From: DAOSVX01 sp964440405
Lineage (GTDB): Bacteria; Bacillota_I; Bacilli_A; RF39; UBA660
Direction: 5' to 3'
Length of the DNA stretch: 5,645 nt
Assembly (NCBI GenBank): GCA_964440405.1
Contig: CAYTSB010000052.1
Span: 1 to 5,645, forward strand
The notes under the pieces were generated by a model that saw only the letters and a list, made by a program, of their open reading frames with translations, ran no database searches and was not told the origin of the DNA. The position numbers were made by a program, and so were the translations under genes. This document shows, piece by piece, positions 1-5,645 of the stretch. Positions within the stretch are counted from its first letter, which is position 1; each line of letters begins with the position of its first letter.

Positions 1-735
1 GTTAAAAAATCAATTGGTGAAACTCTTAAAAAGGCTTATGAAGAGGCAGCAAGAGAGCCAGTTTTAGAAGATGACTATGATGTCCCTATCACTGATATCC
101 CAGGGTTAGGAATAAGTGTTAATAATGAAGAACTAGCAGTTCCAGAAGAACCAACAGTAGAAGAATCAGTTTTATCGGATACTATTGAAGATTCATTTAA
201 TATCTATCCTACTGGTGAACTGGACACAGACTTAAAAGATAATATTTTAGAAGGAAAAGACGAATCACAACTAGATTCAGAAGTTGGAGAATCTGTAGAA
301 TCAGAAATTGATCCAAATCTTACCAATCTATTAGAATCACTTGCAGGAGAAGGATTAGTACCAATTAGTGAAAATAGTGAAAAAGCTAAAGATTATTTAG
401 TTAATAATGGTGTGGCAGCAGAAGACATTAATAGTATTGTAGAGTATTATGGGCAAGCTGAATTAGATAATTTTATTAGAAATTATCATTATTTAAAAAG
501 CATAGGTATAACCGGTAATTTTAGAAAGTCACCAGTTACATTATATTGGGTTCCTAATGAAAAATTAGTGGCATATTTAGAAGAAGCTAGAGTTTATCAG
601 TATCCAATTAGAAATGTTCAAGATATTATTGCATTTTTAAAAGCCAGGAAAAAAACTGAAGCTTTAGATGAAGTTATAACTGAAACCTTTACTCAATCAG
701 ATGAACATCTAGGTCAAAACTATGGAGGTATTTAA
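1..735 (+). CDS. Hypothetical protein, 5'-truncated: acidic region plus helical C-terminal module
   Basis: I do not recognise this gene. The frame is open from the first base, so the true start lies upstream; 244 residues and a TAA stop (733-735) are visible. A lysine/alanine/glutamate-rich start (about 1-19) is followed by a probably disordered acidic segment: visible residues 21-120 hold 29 Asp/Glu and only 2 Lys/Arg. From about residue 131 the sequence becomes amphipathic and helix-like (YLVNNGV, INSIVEYY, NYHYLKSIGI at 161-170, then P178, W183, P185 and a helix ending near 214). This part resembles the next gene's product. There is no signal peptide or membrane segment in the visible part. 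The next gene begins one base after this stop and its ribosome site lies inside the last codons, so the two are probably translated together. A GTG at 412 would give a shorter protein but has no convincing ribosome site and would discard open frame. An acidic linker plus helical module would suit a protein- or nucleic-acid-binding adaptor; that is inference only. Confidence 0.7.
   Translation, partial: VKKSIGETLKKAYEEAAREPVLEDDYDVPITDIPGLGISVNNEELAVPEEPTVEESVLSDTIEDSFNIYPTGELDTDLKDNILEGKDESQLDSEVGESVESEIDPNLTNLLESLAGEGLVPISENSEKAKDYLVNNGVAAEDINSIVEYYGQAELDNFIRNYHYLKSIGITGNFRKSPVTLYWVPNEKLVAYLEEARVYQYPIRNVQDIIAFLKARKKTEALDEVITETFTQSDEHLGQNYGGI
724..729 (+). promoter_or_regulatory. Ribosome binding site (GGAGGT) that fixes the start at 737
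   Basis: GGAGGT lies 7 nt before the ATG at 737, an ideal Bacillus-type Shine-Dalgarno spacing. An earlier in-frame ATG at 722 sits just before this site and so cannot use it, which argues for the 737 start. The site lies within the final codons of the upstream gene, as expected for translational coupling. Confidence 0.85.
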
Positions 736-736
736 A

Positions 737-1024
737 ATGGAATACTTATTACATTATGGTTTTAATGATATGGAAATCAACGATATCAAAGAAGCTAATT
801 ACAGTTTTATTACTCAAAAAATTAGTGAATATAAAAATTTAGTATTACAGAATTTAACCTTTCTTCAAGAATTAGGTGTTGCTAATTATAAAGATATTTT
901 CAAAAGACATGTTGAAATGTTCCTAATGGACAATGATGCTTTTGAAAAGGTATTTAATAAATACGATCGTGATGATTTAATTGAAAGATTACAACATAAT
1001 CCCGATTTAGTTGAACAACTTTAA
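737..1024 (+). CDS. Small helical hypothetical protein (95 aa), similar to the end of the upstream protein
   Basis: I do not recognise this gene. The 95-residue product starts MEYLLHYGFNDMEIN and looks almost wholly alpha-helical. It has no Trp, Cys or Pro-rich stretch (one Pro, near the end), no signal peptide and no membrane segment, so it is probably cytoplasmic. Residues 3-46 follow the pattern YLLxxGFxxxxINxI ... NLTFLQELGV, which parallels YLVxxGVxxxxINxI ... NYHYLKSIGI in the upstream protein. The second half (IFKRHVEMFLMDNDAFEKVF) also matches the upstream module in hydrophobic spacing. The LxFLxxLGV phrase followed by a helical pair is reminiscent of mTERF-like helical repeats, but the similarity is too weak to assign a family. 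The start at 737 is set by the GGAGGT at 724-729; using ATG 722 would add five residues. The gap to the upstream stop is one base. A terminator-like hairpin follows the stop directly. Confidence 0.75.
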   Translation: MEYLLHYGFNDMEINDIKEANYSFITQKISEYKNLVLQNLTFLQELGVANYKDIFKRHVEMFLMDNDAFEKVFNKYDRDDLIERLQHNPDLVEQL

Positions 1025-1025
1025 A

Positions 1026-1050
1026 CCATAGTTAAATACTATGGCTTTTT
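1026..1050 (+). terminator. Intrinsic terminator-like hairpin before pcrA
   Basis: A perfect 7-bp stem, CCATAGT (1026-1032) and ACTATGG (1038-1044), encloses a 5-nt loop and is followed by C and five T (1046-1050). It begins one base after the stop of the 95-residue gene. The stem is short and A/T-rich with a short T tract, so termination may be partial. Only 17 nt separate the T tract from the pcrA start, too little for a full downstream promoter, so pcrA must be reached by read-through or from a promoter inside the upstream gene. Confidence 0.6.
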
Positions 1051-1067
1051 AAAGATAGGAGTATATA

Positions 1068-3146
1068 ATGATTAAATTAGATAAATTAAATAAATTTCAG
1101 AAAGAAGCAGTTACTCATATGGGAGGACCATGTTTAGTTGTTGCCGGAGCAGGGTCAGGTAAAACAAAAGTATTGACAACCAGAATTGCTTATTTAGTTG
1201 ATAATGGTATTAAAGATTATAATATTTTGGCAATTACTTTTACTAACAAAGCTGCTAAAGAAATGAAGGAAAGAGTTGATAATTTAATTGGTGATAATAA
1301 CTCTTTTATTGGAACATTCCATTCCTTTGGCTTAAAAATAATTAGAGAAAATGCTTCATTATTAGGTTTTACTAGCAATTTAACAATTTTAGATTCTGAT
1401 GATACTTTAAGCGTAATTAAAAAAATTTTGAAAGATAAAGATCTTGATTCTAAAGTTATGGCGCCTTCTTATATTAAAAATAGAATAAGTTTTATTAAAA
1501 GTGAAAACTTATCTTTAAGTGAAGTTAATACATTTTTTAATACTCCAATTGAAAAAAAAGTAGTAGATATTTATAAAGAATATGAAAATATTATTCATCG
1601 TAATAATTCTTTGGATTTTGATGATCTTTTGGTCTTACCAGTTAAATTATTTAAAGAAAATAATGAGGTGCTAAATAAATATCAGGAAAAATACAGATAT
1701 ATATTAATTGATGAGTACCAAGATACTAACGAAATTCAATATGAGTTTACTAAATTATTAGGTAGTAGATATCGAAATGTTTTTGTCGTAGGTGATACTG
1801 ATCAAAGTATTTATGCTTTCAGAAATGCTAATTATGAAAATATTTTGAATTTTGAGAAACATTTTAAAGATACTAAAGTAATAATGCTCGAAGAAAACTA
1901 CCGTAGTACTAGTAATATCTTAAATGCTGCTAACTCAGTTATTAAGAATAATAAAAAAAGAAAAGAAAAAAATCTTTGGACTACTAAAGAATCAGGAGTT
2001 AAGATTAAATATTTTCGTGGTTATGATGAAAAACATGAAATAACTTTAGTTTTAGAAGAAATAAACAAATTAAAAGAATCAGGCTTAAAAAACAAAGATA
2101 TAGTTTTACTATATCGGACCAACGCTCAATCAAGAGTAGTAGAAGAAGTGTTTTTATCTAAAAACGTTCCTTATAAAGTAGTAGGTAGTTATTATTTTTA
2201 TAATCGTAAGGAAATCAAAGATTTAATTTGCTATTTGAGATTAGTTGCCAACCCCAAAGATGATCTGAGTTTAAAAAGAGTTATTAACAGTCCTAAAAGA
2301 GGAATTGGTACTAAAACTTTGGAGGAATTAGAAATAAAAGCCAAAGCTGAAGACTTATCAATTTTCGAAACAATTGATTCAGGAAAAGAATTAGAATTTA
2401 AAAATATCATTTTAAAATTACAGCAAGATTTATTAAACCTGTCTTTAACTGAATTAATTGATGAGGTATTGAAAAAATCTGGTTTATTAGCAGAATTTAA
2501 CAATAATACTCTAGAAGGAGAATTAAGACTAGAAAACTTATTAGAATTTAAAAGTATTAGTTCTTCTTTTGAAGAAAATACCGGCAGTGTGAATTTAAAT
2601 GATTTTTTAGAAAGTATTAGTTTAGTAAGTGATATGGGAACATATAAAGTAGTAGAAGATGCTATTACTCTAATGACTCTACATAATGCTAAAGGGTTAG
2701 AATTTAAAGCCGTATTCTTAATCGGAATGGAAGAAGGATTATTTCCTAATGCTAAAGCATTTTTTGAGCCCGATGGTTTAGAAGAAGAAAGAAGACTTTG
2801 CTATGTCGGAATCACAAGAGCAATGGAGTATTTATATTTAACTAATGCTAAAAGAAGAATGCTTTATGGCAAAGAACAGATTAATGCTCCAAGTAGATTT
2901 ATTGATGAAATAGATAATGAACTTTTAGAAGAAAAATTAATTAAAGAATTGAAAAAAATTAAAAAAGATAATTATTATGTAAAAGAAGATGTTGAATTAA
3001 AAAAAGGTGACATAATTGTTCATGAAAAACACGGAAATGGTATTATAATTGGAATGGATGATCGGTTTATAGAAGTTGCATTTGCTAAAAATCATGGTAT
3101 TATAAAATTAATGAGAAATCATAAAAGTATTAAGAAAGTGAGTTGA
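1068..3146 (+). CDS. pcrA: ATP-dependent 3'-5' DNA helicase PcrA (UvrD/Rep family, SF1A)
   Basis: PcrA unwinds DNA in the 3'-5' direction using ATP, acting in rolling-circle replication, repair, removal of recombinase filaments and clearing of transcription conflicts. The 692-residue product has every superfamily 1A motif in order: Q motif around Q11; Walker A GAGSGKT (27-33); Ia AITFTNKAAKEM (55-66); Ib GTFHSFG (82-88); II LIDEYQDT (213-220); III VVGDTDQSIYAFR (240-252); IV EENYRST (275-281); V TLHNAKGLEFK (537-547); VI EERRLCYVGITRAM (573-586). A Tudor-like tail (about 646-692; GDIIVHEKHGNGII, then KKVS) matches the PcrA domain that binds RNA polymerase in Bacillus relatives. The protein is somewhat shorter than the roughly 720-740 residues usual in Bacillus, mostly because the linker before the tail is short. 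Motif III carries Phe where Trp is common. AGGAG (1057-1061) lies 6 nt before the ATG. The gene ends TGA immediately followed by an in-frame TAA. The nucleotidyltransferase gene starts 4 nt later. Confidence 0.97.
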   Translation: MIKLDKLNKFQKEAVTHMGGPCLVVAGAGSGKTKVLTTRIAYLVDNGIKDYNILAITFTNKAAKEMKERVDNLIGDNNSFIGTFHSFGLKIIRENASLLGFTSNLTILDSDDTLSVIKKILKDKDLDSKVMAPSYIKNRISFIKSENLSLSEVNTFFNTPIEKKVVDIYKEYENIIHRNNSLDFDDLLVLPVKLFKENNEVLNKYQEKYRYILIDEYQDTNEIQYEFTKLLGSRYRNVFVVGDTDQSIYAFRNANYENILNFEKHFKDTKVIMLEENYRSTSNILNAANSVIKNNKKRKEKNLWTTKESGVKIKYFRGYDEKHEITLVLEEINKLKESGLKNKDIVLLYRTNAQSRVVEEVFLSKNVPYKVVGSYYFYNRKEIKDLICYLRLVANPKDDLSLKRVINSPKRGIGTKTLEELEIKAKAEDLSIFETIDSGKELEFKNIILKLQQDLLNLSLTELIDEVLKKSGLLAEFNNNTLEGELRLENLLEFKSISSSFEENTGSVNLNDFLESISLVSDMGTYKVVEDAITLMTLHNAKGLEFKAVFLIGMEEGLFPNAKAFFEPDGLEEERRLCYVGITRAMEYLYLTNAKRRMLYGKEQINAPSRFIDEIDNELLEEKLIKELKKIKKDNYYVKEDVELKKGDIIVHEKHGNGIIIGMDDRFIEVAFAKNHGIIKLMRNHKSIKKVS

Positions 3147-3150
3147 TAAA

Positions 3151-4041
3151 ATGACATTGGTTATTATGGCAGCCGGTATGGGGTCAAGATTTGGAGGATT
3201 AAAACAAATTGAACCAGTTGGTCCATCTAAAGAATTTATTATTGATTATTCAATTTATGATGCCATTAAAGCTGGTTTTAAAGAAGTGGTATTTATAATT
3301 AAAGAAGAAAACTATGAACTTTTTAGAGATACTATTGGTAAAAGAATAGAAGATAAAATTAAAGTTCATTATGTCTTTCAAAATATTAAAAATATTCCTG
3401 TAGATATAGGTATTGAAAGAGAAAAACCTTGGGGAACTGGACAAGCTATTCTGGCAGCTAAAGAAGTGGTTAAAGGTAATTTTGCAGTTATTAATGCTGA
3501 TGACTTCTACGGCCGAGATACTTATATGAAATTAGGAGAGTTTTTAAAAAATGTTAATCCTGATTCTAATAACTTTGCGATGGCTGGTTTTAAAATTAAC
3601 AATACTTTAGGTGAATATGGTTCAGTTAAAAGAGGTATTTGTGAAGCAGAAGAAAACTATTTAACTAACTTAATTGAATCAGTAGTAGAACGTCAGGGGC
3701 ATAATATTATTGCTACTCCGTTAGATGGTAGAGGAGCATTTAAAGTTAATGAAGATGCCTTAGTTTCAATGAATGCCTTCGCTTTTACTAAAGAATTATT
3801 CCCTTACCTAGAATTATCGTGGCATAACTTTTTTAAAGAAATTAAAGATCTTGAAAAAGAAGAATTCCTATTGCCGATGATTTTAGAAAAAATGATTAAA
3901 GAAAATAAGTGTAATGTCAAAGTATTAAAAACAGATGCTAAATGGTATGGTATAACCTATAAAGAAGATAAAGATAAAGTTGTTAAAGCTATAAATGATT
4001 TAGTAAGCAAAAAAGAATATCCCGATAATTTATGGCAATAA
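3151..4041 (+). CDS. Sugar-phosphate-type nucleotidyltransferase (NTP transferase domain)
   Basis: This 296-residue protein belongs to the GT-A-like nucleotidyltransferase superfamily, whose members join a nucleoside triphosphate to a phosphorylated sugar or alcohol and release pyrophosphate. The N-terminal nucleotide loop reads VIMAAGMGSRFGGLKQ (4-19). It is followed by PWGTGQA (93-99), the metal-binding-type acidic motif NADDFYG (115-121), GEYGSVKRG (154-162), GRGAFKVN (193-200) and a KWYGITYKED tail segment (264-273). No signal peptide or membrane segment is seen, so it is cytoplasmic. The length fits a compact single-domain enzyme. The sugar and nucleotide cannot be read from sequence; GalU/GlmU-like or choline-phosphate-type chemistry for envelope sugar precursors is plausible. 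The ATG at 3151 is chosen because the first beta strand (TLVIMAAG) is needed; M6 would remove it. The start is 4 nt after the pcrA stop with only a weak GAG-type ribosome signal (3140-3142), suggesting coupling to pcrA translation. Confidence 0.85.
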   Translation: MTLVIMAAGMGSRFGGLKQIEPVGPSKEFIIDYSIYDAIKAGFKEVVFIIKEENYELFRDTIGKRIEDKIKVHYVFQNIKNIPVDIGIEREKPWGTGQAILAAKEVVKGNFAVINADDFYGRDTYMKLGEFLKNVNPDSNNFAMAGFKINNTLGEYGSVKRGICEAEENYLTNLIESVVERQGHNIIATPLDGRGAFKVNEDALVSMNAFAFTKELFPYLELSWHNFFKEIKDLEKEEFLLPMILEKMIKENKCNVKVLKTDAKWYGITYKEDKDKVVKAINDLVSKKEYPDNLWQ

Positions 4042-4056
4042 CATATATATTTAAGG

Positions 4057-4062
4057 TATAAT
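4057..4062 (+). promoter_or_regulatory. Possible -10 box (TATAAT) after the nucleotidyltransferase gene
   Basis: A perfect TATAAT lies 16 nt after the stop of the nucleotidyltransferase gene. The best -35 match at suitable spacing (TGGCAA, 4033-4038) has only three consensus bases, and there is no TG extension. In DNA this A/T-rich a chance TATAAT is common, so support is weak. If active, it would start a transcript near 4069 that ends at the terminator at 4162-4206, about 135-140 nt long. Confidence 0.25.
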
Positions 4063-4161
4063 AAAGATAGAAGTAGTCATCATGAATATAAGAAAAAAGA
4101 TAATAATAACCCAATGGAAGTAGAAGGCAATAAAGCAAAAAATGCCTATAGCTAATTTAAT

Positions 4162-4206
4162 GACAACTTTAATATAAAAAATGTTTTATATTAAGTTGTC
4201 TTTTTT
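4162..4206 (+). terminator. Strong intrinsic terminator
   Basis: GACAACTTTAATATAAAA (4162-4179) pairs with TTTTATATTAAGTTGTC (4184-4200), giving a 17-bp stem with one bulged T and a 4-nt loop (AATG), followed directly by six T (4201-4206). It probably ends the pcrA-nucleotidyltransferase transcript about 120 nt after the last stop and separates it from ligA. There is no matching T tract for the other strand, so it acts in the + direction only. Confidence 0.92.
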
Positions 4207-4222
4207 ATTGATAATTATGAAA

Positions 4223-4256
4223 TAGATAAATTACACATTGTTATAGATTTTATCTA
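4223..4256. repeat. Inverted repeat in the ligA upstream region
   Basis: TAGATAAA (4223-4230) and TTTATCTA (4249-4256) are perfect 8-bp inverted arms around an 18-nt spacer. They lie between the strong terminator and the likely ligA -10 element. They could be a protein-binding operator or chance symmetry in A/T-rich DNA. They are too weak and have no T tract to be a terminator. Confidence 0.4.
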
Positions 4257-4263
4257 AGCAATT

Positions 4264-4272
4264 TGATACAAT
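4264..4272 (+). promoter_or_regulatory. ligA: Probable extended -10 promoter element for ligA
   Basis: TGATACAAT combines the TGn extension (4264-4266) with TACAAT (4267-4272), five of six bases of the -10 consensus. The best -35 at 17-nt spacing (TAGATT, 4244-4249) is weak, which an extended -10 can tolerate. Transcription would start near 4279, giving a leader of only about 10 nt that just includes the AGGTG ribosome site (4279-4283). ligA needs its own promoter because a strong terminator lies just upstream. A promoter further up, near TTGATA (4208-4213), is possible but has no good -10 partner. Confidence 0.45.
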
Positions 4273-4288
4273 TTTAATAGGTGAAACT

Positions 4289-5645
4289 ATGGATATTAAA
4301 AATAAAATAGAAGAATTAGTAGTATTATTAAATAAGTATAATGAAGAGTATTATATTTACGAAATGCCCTCAGTAAGTGATAATGAATATGACAGTTTAA
4401 TGCAGGAATTAATTAAATTAGAAAATGAATATCCGAAATATATATTAGAAAATTCTCCTACTCAAAGAGTTGGTGGAACAGCAATTGATAAATTTAAAAA
4501 AGTTAAGCATAAAATTCCAATGTTTAGTTTATCAAATGCTTTTAATGAAGAAGAGCTAAAAGCTTTTGATAATCGTATAAAAAAAGAGGGAATTATTCCT
4601 GAATATGTTTGTGAGCTTAAAATAGATGGCAATGCTGTTTCTTTATCTTATGAAAACGGTAATTTAATGTATGGTTTAACTAGAGGTGATGGTGTTGTTG
4701 GTGAAGATATAACTCATAATGTCAAAACTATAAAAGAGGTGCCTTTAAAATTAAAAGAACTTGGTAATTTAGATATTCGCGGTGAAATCTATATGAGTAA
4801 AAATGTTTTTAATGAACTTAATGAAGAAAAAACTAAAGAAAATTTACCTTTATTTCAAAATCCTCGTAATGCTGCTGCTGGAAGTATTAGACGATTAGAT
4901 AGTAGTATTGCTAAAAAAAGAAAACTAGGAGCATTTTTTTATCATATTCCTAATTCTAAGTTTAAAACTCATTATGAGACTTTAGATTATTTAAAAAAAC
5001 TGGGATTTGTGGTTAATCCTAACATTAAATTATGTAAAAATATTAATGAAGTGTTAGAGTATATTAATTATTGGAATCATCATCGAGAAGATTTACCTTA
5101 TGAAATTGATGGTATTGTTATTAAAATAAATAACTTAGAAGATCAAACTAAAATGGGCTATACAGCTAAATATCCAAAATGGGCAATTGCTTATAAGTTT
5201 CCAGCCTTAGAAGTTATAACTAAATTAACAGAAATTATTCATACTGTTGGTAGAACTGGCCAATTAACACCTAATGCTGTTTTAGAACCAATTAAAGTGG
5301 CAGGTAGTACGGTCCGAAGAGCAACCTTACATAATGAAAAATACATTAAGGAAAAAGATCTTTTAATCGGGGATTATGTCTATTTACATAAAGCAGGAGA
5401 TGTTATTCCGGAAGTAGTAGGTCCAGTTAAGGAAAGAAGGACTGGCAGTGAGAAAGAATATCATGTTATTGATAACTGCCCAATTTGTAATGCTTTGCTT
5501 GTAAGAAGTAGCAGTAACATTGATTTGTTTTGCCCAAATGAATTTTGCTCAGCACGTAATATTGAGGGATTAATTCATTTTACCAGTAGAGATGCCATGA
5601 ATATCGAAGGGTTAGGAGAAAGAATAGTCGAAGATTTTTACAATT
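4289..5645 (+). CDS. ligA: NAD+-dependent DNA ligase LigA (3'-truncated by the window edge)
   Basis: LigA seals nicks in duplex DNA using NAD+, joining Okazaki fragments and finishing repair. The visible 452 residues are about two thirds of the usual ~670. Domain Ia (1-~68) has the NMN-binding pattern YYIYEMPSVSDNEYD (21-35) and SPTQRVGG (56-63). The adenylation domain has MFSLSNAF (78-85), the catalytic Lys111 in CELKIDG (108-114), TRGDGVVGEDIT (131-142), RGE (164-166), NPRNAAAGSIRRLD (191-204), DGIVIKI (274-280) and KWAIAYKFPA (297-306). The OB domain includes VGRTGQLTP, AGSTVRRATLHNE and KAGDVIPEVV. A zinc finger follows with C397, C400, C415 and C420. The helix-hairpin-helix region starts (NIEGLGERIVEDFY, 438-451) where the window ends, so the rest of it and the BRCT domain are not visible. 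AGGTG (4279-4283) lies 5 nt before the ATG. An Asn (115) follows the KIDG motif, where a hydrophobic residue is usual. There is no internal stop. Confidence 0.98.
   Translation, partial: MDIKNKIEELVVLLNKYNEEYYIYEMPSVSDNEYDSLMQELIKLENEYPKYILENSPTQRVGGTAIDKFKKVKHKIPMFSLSNAFNEEELKAFDNRIKKEGIIPEYVCELKIDGNAVSLSYENGNLMYGLTRGDGVVGEDITHNVKTIKEVPLKLKELGNLDIRGEIYMSKNVFNELNEEKTKENLPLFQNPRNAAAGSIRRLDSSIAKKRKLGAFFYHIPNSKFKTHYETLDYLKKLGFVVNPNIKLCKNINEVLEYINYWNHHREDLPYEIDGIVIKINNLEDQTKMGYTAKYPKWAIAYKFPALEVITKLTEIIHTVGRTGQLTPNAVLEPIKVAGSTVRRATLHNEKYIKEKDLLIGDYVYLHKAGDVIPEVVGPVKERRTGSEKEYHVIDNCPICNALLVRSSSNIDLFCPNEFCSARNIEGLIHFTSRDAMNIEGLGERIVEDFYN

Noticed and set aside
412..735. A separate 107-residue gene starting at GTG 412
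   Set aside because: The same frame is open back to base 1 with protein-like acidic composition, and no ribosome site precedes the GTG, so this is the end of a longer gene.
722..736. ATG 722 as the start of the 95-residue gene
   Set aside because: The GGAGGT site lies just after this ATG and is ideally spaced for the ATG at 737; the earlier start would also overlap the upstream gene by 14 nt.
2231..2503. Open frame of 90 codons on the minus strand inside pcrA
   Set aside because: It lies wholly within the well-supported pcrA gene, has no recognisable product and no ribosome site; it is a shadow of A/T-rich coding sequence.
3250..3444. Open frame of 64 codons on the minus strand inside the nucleotidyltransferase gene
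   Set aside because: It is fully covered by a gene with clear family motifs; the Phe/Asn/Lys/Ser-rich product is typical of antisense reading of A/T-rich genes.
4082..4155. Two tiny reading frames of 13 codons each (ATG 4082 and ATG 4114)
   Set aside because: Neither has a convincing ribosome site and both are very short; chance frames in A/T-rich DNA are the simpler explanation.
4042..4206. A known structural RNA (SRP RNA, tmRNA, tRNA or riboswitch) in the intergenic region
   Set aside because: No SRP GGAAG-loop consensus, tRNA T-loop (GTTCRA) or recognisable riboswitch core was seen, and the stretch is too short for RNase P RNA or tmRNA.
4229..4240. DnaA-box-like sequence ATTACACATTG
   Set aside because: It does not match the TTATNCACA consensus and stands alone, so it is not an origin element.

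Overview
The window is strongly A+T-rich. It carries compact, same-strand (+) bacterial genes with Bacillus-type Shine-Dalgarno sites (AGGAG, GGAGGT, AGGTG) and short gaps. pcrA and ligA lie close together, a linkage typical of Bacillota. The composition, short gaps and slightly shortened PcrA suggest a low-GC Bacillota or Mollicutes-related lineage (Erysipelotrichia, RF39, Acholeplasma or Izemoplasma types are possibilities). The taxon cannot be fixed from this sequence. All eight tryptophans in the visible proteins are TGG and no gene has an in-frame internal TGA, which favours the standard bacterial code over the Mycoplasma code (UGA = Trp).

Layout. 1-735: the 3' end of an unrecognised gene whose product has a very acidic segment followed by a helical C-terminal module. 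737-1024: a coupled 95-residue gene whose product resembles that module. 1026-1050: an intrinsic-terminator-like hairpin only 17 nt before the next start. 1068-3146: the complete DNA helicase gene pcrA. 3151-4041: a sugar-phosphate-type nucleotidyltransferase gene starting 4 nt after the pcrA stop. 4042-4288: a 247-nt intergenic region with a TATAAT box, a very strong terminator, an inverted repeat and a probable extended -10 promoter. 4289 to the window end: the first 452 codons of ligA, NAD+-dependent DNA ligase, cut by the window edge.

How the genes relate. PcrA and LigA are core DNA maintenance enzymes. PcrA unwinds DNA, removes proteins from it and keeps the Tudor-like tail that contacts RNA polymerase in relatives. 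LigA seals nicks in replication and repair. The nucleotidyltransferase between them has no obvious link to DNA metabolism, and its tight coupling to pcrA is the main oddity of gene order. The first two genes are coupled to each other and may form a separate unit of unknown function. No mobile element, CRISPR array, tRNA or rRNA was seen. The most open questions are the paralogous helical pair upstream of pcrA and the possible short transcript between the nucleotidyltransferase gene and ligA.
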